Assembly (NCBI RefSeq): GCF_002080455.1
Contig: NZ_CP020555.1
Coordinates: forward strand, 6,174,501 to 6,238,500
From: Streptomyces sp. Sge12
GTDB taxonomy: Bacteria > Actinomycetota > Actinomycetes > Streptomycetales > Streptomycetaceae
DNA length: 64,000 nt
Direction: 5' to 3'
Under the pieces are notes generated by a model that made no database searches, had not been told where the DNA came from, and saw only the letters and a program-made list of their open reading frames with translations. Both the position numbers and the translations under genes were made by a program. Shown here piece by piece: positions 51,542 through 61,367 of the stretch; the first letter of the stretch is position 1, and each line of letters begins with the position of its first letter.

Positions 51542-51617
51542 CCAGGTCTCCTTCCGAAGTTCCCTTGCGTACGTGGTCAGCCTAAGCCTTGATGAGGCAC
51601 CGGCCACAGCCCACGAC

Positions 51618-51649
51618 AGAGGGGCGGTTCCCCTCGGAACCGCCCCTCT
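51618..51649 (-). terminator. Terminator of the glycerol operon
   Basis: AGAGGGGCGGTTCC (51618-51631) pairs perfectly over 14 bases with GGAACCGCCCCTCT (51636-51649), with a 4-base loop. It lies 18 bases downstream of the glpD stop on the minus strand. Confidence 0.9.
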
Positions 51650-51667
51650 TCCCCACCTGCGCGGGAG

Positions 51668-53275
51668 CTATGCCTTGTGGCCCAGCATCTCCTCGACTCG
51701 GGCACGTACGGACTCGTCGTCCAGGCCGCGGATCGTCACCGTCGTGCGGCGGCGCAGCACGTCGTCGACCGTCTCGGCCCACTCGTTGTCACGGGCGTAG
51801 GCGACCTGCGCCCAGATCTCCGGACCGTCGGGGTGGATCCGCTCGGCCAGCGCCGGGTCCTCGTTCGCGAGGCGCGCGATGTCGAAGGCCAGCGAGCCGT
51901 AGTGCGAGGCCAGGTGGCGGGCGGTCAGCGGGTCCATCCGCGTGCCGGGCTCCCGGTCCACCAGCAGCCGGTGCGCGACCGCGTTCGGGTTGGCGACACC
52001 GGGCAGGGCGATCCGGCGGACCAGCGACTTCACCGGCTCCATGTCCTCGGTCAGCGGGCTGCCCGGGAGCTTCGCCAGCTTGTCCATGACCACACGGCCG
52101 ATGTGACGGTACGTCGTCCACTTGCCGCCGGCCACCGACAGCATGCCGCCGGCGCCCTCGGAGACGACCGTCTCGCGCTTGGCCTTCTCGACGCCGCCGG
52201 GGCCGCCGGGCAGCACCCGCAGGCCCGCGAAGGCGTACGTCATCAGCGAGCGGTCCAGGTCCGCGTCCTTCACCGAGAAGGCCGCCTCGTCCAGGATCTG
52301 CTGGATGTCGGACTCGGTGGCGCGCACGTCCGCCGGGTCGCCCTCGTACACCTCGTCGGTGGTGCCGAGGAGCAGCTGGTCCTCCCACGGGAGGGCGAAG
52401 GTGATGCGGTACTTGTCGATCGGGGTGGCCATGGCGGCCTTCCACGGCGACTTCCGCTTCATGACGATGTGCGCGCCCTTGGAGAGGCGGATCGACGGCA
52501 TGGAGTGCTTGTCTTCCATGCGCCGCAGGTGGTCCACCCACGGGCCGGTGGCGTTGAGCACGACGCGCGCGTCGACCCCGAACTCGGTGCCGTCGAGACG
52601 GTCCTTGAGCTCGGCGCCGGTGACCCGGCCGTGCGTCTTGCGCAGTCCGGTGACCTCGGCGTGGTTCAGGACGACCGCGCCCGACTCGACGGCCGCGCGG
52701 ACCGTCATGACGGCGACGCGGGAGTCGTTCATCTGGTGGTCGTAGTAGACCGCGACGGCCTTCAGGTTGTCCGTCTTGAGGCCGGGGTTGTCGGCGACGG
52801 CACGGGCCGGGGATATGACCTTGCCCATGCCGTCACCGAAGGCCGAGAGGGCGGAGTAGGCGAAGACGCCCGCGCCCAGCTTGGCCGCACCCACCGGACC
52901 GCCCTTGTAGACGGGCAGGTAGAAGGTGAGCGGGTTGACCAGGTGCGGGGCCACGTCCTTGGCCAGCACCCGGCGCTCGTGGTGGTTCTCCGCGACCAGC
53001 TTGACCGCGCCGGTCTGCAGGTAGCGCAGACCGCCGTGGACGAGCTTGGAGGAGGCCGAGGAGGTGGCGCCGGCGAAGTCGCCGGCGTCCACCATGGCAA
53101 CCCGCAGGCCCGACTGCGCGGCGTGCCACGCCACGGAGGTGCCCAGGATTCCACCGCCGATGACCAGCAGGTCGTACGTGGCCTTCGACAGCTGCTCACG
53201 GGTCTGGGCGCGGCTGACGTTGGCACCGGCGGTCGGGTGCGTGCCCAGTGCGGGAACGCTCTGCAGGCTGCTCAT
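51668..53275 (-). CDS. glpD: Aerobic glycerol-3-phosphate dehydrogenase
   Basis: A 535-residue FAD enzyme that oxidises glycerol-3-phosphate to dihydroxyacetone phosphate at the membrane, passing electrons to the quinone pool. The FAD motif is YDLLVIGGGILGTSVAWHAAQSGLRVAMVDAGDFAGATSSASSKLVHGGLRYLQ. The conserved PWEDQLLLGTTDEVYEGDP and SVAGGKWTTYRHIGRVVMDKL segments are present, as is the C-terminal domain ending in VARVEEMLGHKA-like residues. It is the last gene of glpF-glpK-glpD and is followed by the terminator. ATG 53275 has GAGGAG upstream. Confidence 0.96.
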   Translation of the reverse strand: MSSLQSVPALGTHPTAGANVSRAQTREQLSKATYDLLVIGGGILGTSVAWHAAQSGLRVAMVDAGDFAGATSSASSKLVHGGLRYLQTGAVKLVAENHHERRVLAKDVAPHLVNPLTFYLPVYKGGPVGAAKLGAGVFAYSALSAFGDGMGKVISPARAVADNPGLKTDNLKAVAVYYDHQMNDSRVAVMTVRAAVESGAVVLNHAEVTGLRKTHGRVTGAELKDRLDGTEFGVDARVVLNATGPWVDHLRRMEDKHSMPSIRLSKGAHIVMKRKSPWKAAMATPIDKYRITFALPWEDQLLLGTTDEVYEGDPADVRATESDIQQILDEAAFSVKDADLDRSLMTYAFAGLRVLPGGPGGVEKAKRETVVSEGAGGMLSVAGGKWTTYRHIGRVVMDKLAKLPGSPLTEDMEPVKSLVRRIALPGVANPNAVAHRLLVDREPGTRMDPLTARHLASHYGSLAFDIARLANEDPALAERIHPDGPEIWAQVAYARDNEWAETVDDVLRRRTTVTIRGLDDESVRARVEEMLGHKA

Positions 53276-53316
53276 ATCTCTCTTAGCTCCTCGTCGATTG
53301 ACTCAGCTGAGTGCGG

Positions 53317-54843
53317 TCAGCTGGCGTCTTCGTCGTCGACCCAGCCCATGGAACGCTCCACGGCCTTGAGCCAGCTCTTGTACTCGCGGTCCCGCTGCTC
53401 GGCGGGCATCCGCGGGGTCCACTCCGCCGCGCGGCGCCAGTTGGCGCGCAGGGCGTCGGTGTCGGGCCAGAAGCCGACGGCCAGGCCGGCGGCGTAGGCG
53501 GCGCCGAGGCAGGTGGTCTCGGCGACCATCGGGCGCACCACGGGGGCGTCCAGGAAGTCCGAGAGCGTCTGCATCAGCAGGTTGTTGGAGGTCATGCCGC
53601 CGTCGACCTTGAGGGCGGCGAGCTCGACGCCCGAGTCCTTGGTCATGGCGTCGGTGATCTCGCGGGTCTGCCAGGCGGTGGCCTCCAGGACGGCACGGGC
53701 GATGTGCGCCTTGGTGACGTACCGGGTGAGGCCGGCGATCACACCGCGGGCGTCGGAGCGCCAGTACGGGGCGAAGAGGCCGGAGAAGGCCGGCACGAAG
53801 TAGGCGCCGCCGTTGTCCTCGACCGAGGAGGCCAGCGTCTCGATCTCGGCCGCGGACTTGATCAGGCCCATCTGGTCGCGCATCCACTGGACGAGCGAGC
53901 CGGTGACGGCGATGGAGCCCTCCAGCGCGTAGACCGGCTTCTGGTCGCCGATCTTGTAGCCGACCGTGGTCAGCAGGCCGCTGTAGGAGTTGATGACCTT
54001 GTCGCCGGTGTTCATCAGCATGAACGTTCCGGTGCCGTACGTGGACTTGGCCTCGCCCTCGGCGAAACAGGTCTGGCCGAAGAGGGCGGCCTGCTGGTCA
54101 CCGAGCGCCGAGGCGACCGGGACACCGGCGAGGACGCCGTCCTTGACGTGGCCGTACACCTCGGCGGAGGACTTGATCTCGGGGAGGATGGAGAGCGGCA
54201 CCTCCATGGACTTCGCGATGCTGTCGTCCCACGCCAGGGTGTGCAGGTTCATCAGCATGGTGCGCGAGGCGTTGGTGACGTCGGTGACGTGCACACCGCC
54301 CTGGGCGCCACCGGTGAGGTTCCAGATGACCCAGGAGTCCATGGTGCCGAAGAGGATGTCGCCGGCGGCGGCGCGCTCGCGCAGGCCCTCGACGTTGTCG
54401 AGCAGCCAGCGGGCCTTGGGACCGGCGAAGTAGCTCGCCAGGGGCAGGCCGGTCTCGCGGCGGAAGCGGTCCTGGCCGACGTTGCGGCCGAGCTCCTTGC
54501 ACAGGGCGTCGGTGCGGGTGTCCTGCCAGACCAGCGCGTTGTGGACCGGCTCGCCGGTGTGGCGGTCCCACAGGACGGTGGTCTCGCGCTGGTTGGTGAT
54601 GCCGACGGCCTTGACGTCCGCGGCGGTGATCTCGGCCTTGGCGATGGCCCCGGCGACGACCTCCTGGACGTTGGTCCAGATCTCGGTGGCGTCGTGCTCG
54701 ACCCAGCCCGGCTTCGGGAAGATCTGCTCGTGCTCCTTCTGGTCGACGGCGACGATGCGGCCGTCGCGGTCGAAGACGATGCAGCGGGAGGAGGTGGTGC
54801 CCTGGTCGATCGCGGCGATGAAGGGGCCGGTGCTGGTGGTCAT
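53317..54843 (-). CDS. glpK: Glycerol kinase
   Basis: A 508-residue FGGY kinase that phosphorylates glycerol with ATP. Typical blocks are AAIDQGTTSSRCIVFDRDGRIV at the N-terminus, VGITNQRETTVLWDRHTGEPVHNALVWQDTR, DSWVIWNLTGG, TYGTGTFMLMNTG and the FGGY-like VDGGMTSNNLLMQTLSDFLDAPVVRP. Length and order match bacterial GlpK. It lies between glpF and glpD in the glycerol operon, 41 bases before glpD. Confidence 0.97.
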   Translation of the reverse strand: MTTSTGPFIAAIDQGTTSSRCIVFDRDGRIVAVDQKEHEQIFPKPGWVEHDATEIWTNVQEVVAGAIAKAEITAADVKAVGITNQRETTVLWDRHTGEPVHNALVWQDTRTDALCKELGRNVGQDRFRRETGLPLASYFAGPKARWLLDNVEGLRERAAAGDILFGTMDSWVIWNLTGGAQGGVHVTDVTNASRTMLMNLHTLAWDDSIAKSMEVPLSILPEIKSSAEVYGHVKDGVLAGVPVASALGDQQAALFGQTCFAEGEAKSTYGTGTFMLMNTGDKVINSYSGLLTTVGYKIGDQKPVYALEGSIAVTGSLVQWMRDQMGLIKSAAEIETLASSVEDNGGAYFVPAFSGLFAPYWRSDARGVIAGLTRYVTKAHIARAVLEATAWQTREITDAMTKDSGVELAALKVDGGMTSNNLLMQTLSDFLDAPVVRPMVAETTCLGAAYAAGLAVGFWPDTDALRANWRRAAEWTPRMPAEQRDREYKSWLKAVERSMGWVDDEDAS

Positions 54844-54924
54844 GGTGGCTGCTCCTGGCAGGTCTGATGAGTAGGCGGAATCAGGAGGGCGGTGCGGATC
54901 TTACGATCTTGCCGGTACTGCTGA

Positions 54925-55707
54925 TCAGGCGAACGCGATGTTGTAGAGACCACCGGCGAGAGCGGCACCGACGAGCGGGCCGACCACCGGTATCCAGGAG
55001 TAACCCCAGTCGGAGCCGCCCTTGTTGGGCAGCGGCAGCAGGGCGTGCACGATGCGCGGACCGAGGTCGCGCACCGGGTTGATGGCATAGCCGGTCGGGC
55101 CACCGAGCGAGAGACCGATGCCGACGACCACGAACGAGGTGATGAGGACGCCGATCACACCGAGGCCCTTGCCGTCGTCCTGGAGGCCCTGGGTCAGGAT
55201 CGCCAGGATCAGGACGGCGGTGCCTATGATCTCGGTCGCGAGGTTCTGCACGACATTACGGATCTCGGGGCCGGTGGAGAAGATGCCGAGCACCGGGCCG
55301 GCCACATCGTGCGGGTGCGGGTCCTCGGGGCCGAGCTTGGCGTCGCGGATGTGCTCCGGGTCGGCCAGGTGGACGCGGAACTGTCCGTAGTAGGTCACCC
55401 ACATCAGGACGGCGCCGAGCATCGCGCCCAGCAGCTGCCCGGCGAAGTAGACCGGGACGTCGTTCCACTCGCCGGTCTTGATGGCGAGGCCGACGGTGAC
55501 CGCCGGGTTGAGGTGCGCACCGGAGAGCGGCGCGGAGACGTAGGCGGCGATCAGTACGGCGAAACCCCAGCCGAAGGTGATCGCGAGCCAGCCCGCATTG
55601 CGGGCCTTGGAGCTCTTGAGCGTCACTGCGGCGCAGACGCCACCGCCGAGCAGTGTGAGCAGGGCGGTACCGATGGTCTCGCCGATGAAGATGTCGGAGC
55701 TGGACAC
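54925..55707 (-). CDS. glpF: Glycerol facilitator (aquaglyceroporin)
   Basis: A 260-residue MIP channel with six transmembrane helices that lets glycerol across the membrane. The first half-helix motif is LNPAVTVG (NPA); the second reads INPVRDLGPR, so the usual NPA is NPV here, with the glycerol-selective RD after it. GTG 55707 follows AAAGGAG. It is the first gene of the glpF-K-D operon, controlled by the GylR-type regulator; the operator-like site is at 55830. Confidence 0.95.
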   Translation of the reverse strand: MSSSDIFIGETIGTALLTLLGGGVCAAVTLKSSKARNAGWLAITFGWGFAVLIAAYVSAPLSGAHLNPAVTVGLAIKTGEWNDVPVYFAGQLLGAMLGAVLMWVTYYGQFRVHLADPEHIRDAKLGPEDPHPHDVAGPVLGIFSTGPEIRNVVQNLATEIIGTAVLILAILTQGLQDDGKGLGVIGVLITSFVVVGIGLSLGGPTGYAINPVRDLGPRIVHALLPLPNKGGSDWGYSWIPVVGPLVGAALAGGLYNIAFA

Positions 55708-56019
55708 CCGCGACTCCTTTGTACGTCCAGGGGTGGGCGGACACCGGGTCCCTCCGGTGGTTCCGCGCACTCGGTGAGTGCTGCACCGGTCCGTGGCTTG
55801 TCGCATCCTAGCGCGTATTGCCGGTAGGTGTTCGACAATGCCGACCGATGAACGGCAGTTTTCCGCCCAAGTGAAGAACGCGTCAAGGGTCGGCCAGGCC
55901 AAAGTGTCGGATCGTTACCCGTAGGTGCGATCAGCCAAAACCGGCCATTCGATGGCCTAGTTATGGCGAAAAGTGGGCAGAAAGAGGCCAGGGTGTGGCT
56001 ACAACCTGTTAAAGGAAGC
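55708..56019. other. 312-bp gap between glpF and the gylR 3' end
   Basis: The gap contains the glpF promoter region and the operator-like GTTCGACAATGC element at 55830, and little else that I can support. No ORF or hairpin terminator stands out behind gylR; GGCCATTCGATGGCC at 55941-55955 is a perfect inverted repeat (6-base arms, 3-base loop) that may act as a weak terminator or operator. Confidence 0.5.
55830..55845 (-). promoter_or_regulatory. GylR operator-like site upstream of glpF
   Basis: GTTCGACAATGCCGAC shares its first 12 bases with GTTCGACAATGCTGAAC at 56835, upstream of gylR. It lies 123 bases upstream of the glpF start codon. Two copies before the two glycerol promoters suit an IclR-family repressor. 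Confidence 0.55.
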
Positions 56020-56787
56020 TCAGAACCGGCCTGCGCCGAGATCGCGTGAAACTGCACGCGCACAGTCCCGCACCGACGCCACCAGGGCCGCGCGGGGCTC
56101 CCCCGACTCACCGCAGACCCGTTCCACGGCGCCCGCGACCGCCACCGCGCCCACCGGCATCCGGCGCCGGTCGTGGATCGGCGCCGCCACCGAGGCGATG
56201 CCCTCCCAGGTCTCCTCGACGTCACAGGCCCAGCCGCGGGCCCGGGTCAGCCCGAGGATCTCCTCGAAGGCGGTGCCGTCCGTGACCGTGCGGGGGGTGA
56301 AGGCCCCGCGCTCCATGTCGTGCGCCTGGGTGTGCGCCACGGGGTCGTAGGCCGCCAGCACCTTGCCCAGGGCGGTGGAGTGCAGCGGCTGCATGGCACC
56401 CACCTCCAGCACCTGGCGGCTGTCGTCGGGCCGGAACACGTGGTGCATGATCAGCACCCCGCTCTGGTGCAGCACGCCCACGTACACGCTCTCGCCGCTC
56501 GCCCGGGCCAGATCGTCCGTCCAGACCAGGGCGCGGGCGCGCAGCTCGTGCACGTCGAGGTAGCTGTTGCCCAGGCGCAGCAGCTCCGCGCCCAGCTGGT
56601 ACCGGCCGGAGGCCGGGTCCTGCTCCACGAAGCCCTCGGCCTGCAGGGTGCGCAGGATGCCGTGGGCCGTGCCCTTGGCCAGGCCCAGTGAGGACGCCAC
56701 GTCCGAGAGCCCCAGTCGGCGCTCGCCGCCGGCCAGGAGTCGCAGCATCGCAGCGGCTCGTTCGAGCGACTGGATGTTCCGTGCCAT
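56020..56787 (-). CDS. gylR: IclR-family glycerol-operon regulator GylR
   Basis: A 255-residue IclR-family regulator. The N-terminal winged helix is NIQSLERAAAMLRLLAGGERRLGLSDVASSLGLAKGTAHGILRTLQAEGFVEQDP (residues about 4-60); the C-terminal effector domain contains SVYVGVLHQSGVLIMHHVFRPDD and AMQPLHSTALGKVLAAYDP and ends AVSRDLGAGRF. In Streptomyces GylR represses the glycerol genes and itself and is relieved by glycerol or glycerol-3-phosphate. Its position in front of glpF-K-D and length agree with this. Start ATG 56787. Confidence 0.93.
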   Translation of the reverse strand: MARNIQSLERAAAMLRLLAGGERRLGLSDVASSLGLAKGTAHGILRTLQAEGFVEQDPASGRYQLGAELLRLGNSYLDVHELRARALVWTDDLARASGESVYVGVLHQSGVLIMHHVFRPDDSRQVLEVGAMQPLHSTALGKVLAAYDPVAHTQAHDMERGAFTPRTVTDGTAFEEILGLTRARGWACDVEETWEGIASVAAPIHDRRRMPVGAVAVAGAVERVCGESGEPRAALVASVRDCARAVSRDLGAGRF

Positions 56788-56834
56788 CGCGCAGCCTCCT
56801 GCAGACCTTCGGTAGTACTGACCATCTTGACGCG

Positions 56835-56851
56835 GTTCGACAATGCTGAAC
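56835..56851 (-). promoter_or_regulatory. GylR operator-like site upstream of gylR
   Basis: GTTCGACAATGCTGAAC is an inverted repeat (GTTC-N9-GAAC) 48 bases upstream of the gylR start. It shares 12 bases with the site before glpF. On the minus strand a TTGTCG sequence within it could be the -35 box, so binding would block transcription. Confidence 0.55.
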
Positions 56852-57062
56852 AGTATCGGTCGATGTCGACCTTCCGCACCGTCGGAGATCCGTTCGCCGT
56901 ACCGCCGGCAGGACACTCCCGGCAAGTCCCCGCCACAGAATGCAGTCCGCCACGTGGGACACCCACACCGGGGCCGGTGCCTCACGGTTACCCTGGCCGC
57001 GTGCACCCTTGAGACAGAGGGGGTGCAAAGCCGACAGCCGTCGCATCCCAGGGAGCACAACC

Positions 57063-60000
57063 ATGGCTTCGTTGCCCAACCCGCCCGCTGACACCCAGAC
57101 CCGGGCCGATGCCCTCCGGGAGGCGCTTGCGACCCGTGTGGTCGTCGCCGACGGGGCCATGGGGACGATGCTCCAGGCGCAGGACCCCAGCATGGAGGAC
57201 TTCCAGCAGCTGGAGGGCTGCAACGAGGTCCTGAACGTGACCCGCCCCGACATCGTGCGCTCGGTGCACGAGGCGTACTTCTCGGTGGGTGTGGACTGCG
57301 TCGAGACGAACACCTTCGGTACGAACTATGCGGCGCTGGCGGAGTACGACATCGCCGACCGCAATTTCGAGCTGTCCGAGGCGGGTGCCCGGATCGCCCG
57401 TGAGGTGGCCGACGAGTTCACCGCGAGCACGGGGCAGCAGCGGTGGGTGCTGGGCTCGATGGGCCCGGGCACCAAGCTGCCGACGCTGGGCCACATCTCC
57501 TACGGCCAGATTCGTGACGCCTACCAGATCAACGCGGAGGGCCTGATCTCCGGCGGCGCCGACGCACTGCTCGTCGAGACCACCCAGGACCTCCTCCAGA
57601 CCAAGTCCTCCATCATCGGCGCCCGCCGCGCCATGGAGGCCCTCGGAATCACCGTCCCGCTGATCTGTTCGGTGACCGTGGAGACGACGGGCACGATGCT
57701 CCTCGGCTCGGAGATCGGCGCGGCGCTCACGGCGCTGGAGCCGCTCGGCATCGACATGATCGGCCTGAACTGCGCGACCGGCCCCGCCGAGATGAGCGAG
57801 CACCTGCGCTACCTCGCCGCACCGCCCGCATCCCGATCTCCTGCATGCCCAACGCGGCCTGCCCGTCCTCACCAAGGACGGGCGCACTACCCCCTGAGCG
57901 CCGAGAGCTGGCCGACGCCCAGGAGACCTTCGTCCGCGACTACGGGCTCTCCCTGGTCGGCGGCTGCTGCGGCACCACCCGAGCACCTGCGCCAGGTCGT
58001 CGAGCGGGTCCGGGTACGGCGATCACCGAGCGCACCCCCAGCCCGAGCCGGGCGCGGCCTCCCTCTACCAGACGGTTCCGTTCCGCCAGGACACCTCGTA
58101 CATGGCGATCGGCGAGCGGACGAACGCCAACGGGTCGAAGAAGTTCCGTGAGGCCATGCTCGAGGCCCGCTGGGACGACTGCGTGGAGATGGCCCGCGAC
58201 CAGATCCGCGAGGGCGCGCACATGCTCGACCTGTGCGTGGACTACGTCGGCCGCGACGGCGTCGCCGACATGGAGGAACTCGCCGGTCGTTTTGCCACCG
58301 CCTCCACACTGCCGATCGTCCTGGACTCGACCGAGGTCCCCGTCATCCGGGCGGGCCTGGAGAAGCTGGGCGGCCGCGCCGTCATCAACTCGGTCAACTA
58401 CGAGGACGGCGACGGCCCGGAGTCCCGCTTCGCCCAGGTCACCCGCCTCGCACAGGAACACGGCGCCGCCCTCATCGCACTGACCATCGACGAAGAGGGC
58501 CAGGCCCGCACCGTCGAGCACAAGGTCGCCATCGCCGAGCGGCTGATCGAGGACCTGACGGGCAACTGGGGCATCCGCGAGTCGACATCCTCATCGACAC
58601 CCTCACCTTCACCATCTGCACCGGCCAGGAGGAGTCCGCGGACGGCATCGCCACCATCGAGCCATCCGCGAACTCAAGCGCCGCCACCCGACGTCCAGAC
58701 ACGCTCGGCCTCTCCAACATCTCCTTCGGCCTGAACCCGGCCGCCCGCGTCCTGCTGAACTCCGTCTTCCTCGACGAGTGCGTCAAAGCCGGCCTGGACT
58801 CGCCATCGTCCACGCCAGCAAGATCCTCCCCATCGCCCGGTTCGACGACGAACAGGTCACCACCGCCCTCGACCTGATCCACGACCGGCGCGAGGGCGAC
58901 TACGACCCCTGCAGAAACTCATGGCGCTCTTCGAGGGCGTCAACACCAAGTCCTGAAGGCCGGCCGGCCGAGGAACTCCTCGCCCTGCCCCTGGACGAAC
59001 GGCTCCAGCGGCGCATCATCGACGGCGAGAAGAACGGACTGGAGACGACCTCGACGAGGCCCTCCAGACCCGCCCGGCCCTCGACATCGTCAACGACACC
59101 TGCTGGAGGGCATGAAGGTCGTCGGTGAGCTGTTCGGCTCCGGCCAGATGCAGCTGCCGTTCGTCCTCCAGTCCGCCGAGGTCATGAAGACGGCGGTGGC
59201 GTATCTGGAGCCGCACATGGAGAAGACCGACGACGAGGGCAAGGGCACCATCGTCCTGGCGACCGTTCGCGGCGACGTCCACGACATCGGCAAGAACCTC
59301 GTCGACATCATCCTCACCAACAACGGCTACAACGTCGTCAACATCGGCATCAAACAGCCGGTCTCGCGATCCTGGAAGCCGCGCAGGAACACAAGGCCGA
59401 CGTGATCGGCATGTCCGGTCTGCTGGTGAAGTCGACGGTGATCATGAAGGAGAACCTGGAGGAGCTCAACCAGCGCAAGCTGGCGGCAGACTACCCGGTG
59501 ATCCTCGGCGGCGCCGCCCTCACCCGCGCCTACGTCGAGCAGGACCTCCACGAGATCTACGAGGGCGAGGTCCGCTACGCCCGCGACGCCTTCGAGGGCC
59601 TGCGCCTCATGGACGCCCTCATCGCGGTCAAGCGCGGCGTGCCGGGTGCGTCCCTGCCCGAGCTCAAGCAGCGCCGCGTCGCCAAGCGCGACACGCCGGT
59701 CCTCGCGGTCGAGGAGGCCGAGGAGCCCGGGGGCCGTTCCGACGTCTCGGTCGACAACCCGGTCCCCACCCCGCCGTTCTGGGGCACCCGCGTCGTCAAG
59801 GGCATCCCGCTCAAGGACTACGCCTCCTGGCTCGACGAGGGCGCCCTGTTCAAGGGCCAGTGGGGCCTGAAGCAGGCCCGCGCGGGCGGGGCCACGTACG
59901 AGGAGCTCGTCGAGAGCGAGGGCCGTCCGCGCCTGCGCGGCCTCCTGGACAAGCTGCACACCGAGAACCTCCTCGAGGCCGCGGTGGTCTACGGGTACTT

Positions 60001-60553
60001 CCCCTGCGTCTCCAAGGGCGAGGACCTGATCATCCTGGACGAGGAGGGCAACGAGCGGACCCGCTTCACCTTCCCGCGCCAGCGCCGCGGCCGGCGCCTG
60101 TGCCTCGCGGACTTCTTCCGCCCGGAGGAGTCCGGCGAGACCGACGTCGTCGGCCTCCAGGTCGTCACCGTGGGCTCGAAGATCGGCGAGGCCACGGCGA
60201 AGCTGTTCGAGTCGGACTCCTACCGCGAGTACCTGGAGCTGCACGGCCTGTCCGTGCAGCTCGCCGAGGCCATGGCCGAGTACTGGCACGCCCGGGTCCG
60301 CGCCGAGCTCGGATTCGGCGGCGAGGACCCGTCGAAGGTCGAGGACATGTTCGACCTGAAGTACCGCGGCGCCCGCTTCTCGCTGGGCTACGGCGCCTGC
60401 CCCGACCTGGAGGACCGCGCGAAGATCGCCGACCTCCTCCAGCCGGAGCGGATCGGCGTCCACCTGTCGGAGGAGTTCCAGCTCCACCCGGAGCAGTCCA
60501 CCGACGCGATCGTGATTCATCACCCGGAAGCGAAGTATTTCAACGCACGCTGA
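57063..60553 (+). pseudogene. metH: Methionine synthase, cobalamin-dependent (metH), frameshifted in this sequence
   Basis: The homocysteine domain is intact from MASLPNPPADTQTRADALREALATRVVVADGAMGTML to about 57818. From there to 59370 about 18 frame breaks occur; each is fixed by restoring one C or G (two at 57980) in a short C/G run. Restored, the protein is about 1,169 residues, the normal MetH length. Recognisable pieces: pterin domain (GERTNANGSKKFREAMLEARWDDCVE), B12 motif GDVHDIGKNLVDII with the cobalt-ligating His, and the AdoMet activation domain from 59750. It methylates homocysteine. The losses are clustered and only of C/G, so sequence error is more likely than a true pseudogene. 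Confidence 0.9.
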
Positions 60554-60665
60554 GGTCCACCGACGTACACTTGTCGGTCCCATACAGGCCGGTCGCCTGT
60601 TCCCCGGGGTGGTATGCCCGCGGAAGAGGTGACCGGCCTTCTCGTCCCTTCTGAGAGGCATGCGC

Positions 60666-61367
60666 ATGACGAGCACCGTTCCCGCCCCCGTCGCCCGTAC
60701 GGCCGACGGTTCTGCCCTGCAGGCGGTGCTGCTCGACATGGACGGCACCCTCGTGGACACCGAGGGCTTCTGGTGGGAGATCGAGGCGGAGATCTTCCGG
60801 GAGCTCGGGCACCGGCTGGAGGACGCCTGGCGCGACGTGGTCGTGGGCGGCCCGATGAGCCGCAGCGCGAGCTTCCTGATCGAGTCGACCGGCGCCGCCA
60901 TCGGCCTCGCCGAGCTGAGCGTCCTGCTCAACGAGCGTTTCGAGGCCCGAATCGCCGACCGGGTGCCGCTGATGCCCGGCGCCGAGCGGCTGCTGTCCGA
61001 GCTGGCCCGGCACAACGTGCCCACCGCCCTCGTCTCGGCCTCCCACCGCCGGGTCATCGACCAGGTCCTGCTCACCCTCGGCCGCGACCGCTTCACGATG
61101 ACGGTCGCCGGTGACGAGGTGGCGCGCACGAAGCCGCACCCCGACCCGTACCTGTACGCCGCGCGGTCGCTGGGGGCGCACCCCTCGCGGTGCGCGGTCA
61201 TCGAGGACACCCGCACGGGCGTGGCGGCCGCCGAGGCCGCCGGCTGCCGGGTCGTGGCCATCCCCTCGGTCGGTGTGATCGAACCGGCGCCCGGCCGTAC
61301 GGTCGTCCGCTCGCTGGAGGACGTGGACCTGGCGTTCCTGCGCTCGCTCATCGTCCCGATGAACTGA
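60666..61367 (+). CDS. HAD-superfamily phosphatase
   Basis: A 233-residue HAD-IA hydrolase. Motif I is VLLDMDGTLVDTEGFWW (nucleophile Asp and acid Asp), motif II the Ser in TALVSASHRR, motif III Lys in ARTKPHPDPYLYAARSLG and motif IV VIEDTRTGVAAAEAAG. It removes phosphate from a small molecule, perhaps a sugar phosphate. The ATG at 60666 is chosen over 60660 because GAGAGG is 7 bases upstream of it. It follows metH on the same strand by about 110 bases. Confidence 0.9.
   Translation: MTSTVPAPVARTADGSALQAVLLDMDGTLVDTEGFWWEIEAEIFRELGHRLEDAWRDVVVGGPMSRSASFLIESTGAAIGLAELSVLLNERFEARIADRVPLMPGAERLLSELARHNVPTALVSASHRRVIDQVLLTLGRDRFTMTVAGDEVARTKPHPDPYLYAARSLGAHPSRCAVIEDTRTGVAAAEAAGCRVVAIPSVGVIEPAPGRTVVRSLEDVDLAFLRSLIVPMN

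Noticed and set aside
56788..57062. Cobalamin or SAM riboswitch before metH
   Set aside because: I could not find a B12-box-like core or the conserved SAM-class elements; only a 7-base stem (TGCACCC/GGGTGCA) is present.
57063..60553. Several separate genes instead of one metH
   Set aside because: The fragments are consecutive pieces of one MetH protein and every break is explained by a missing C or G; none has its own start signal.
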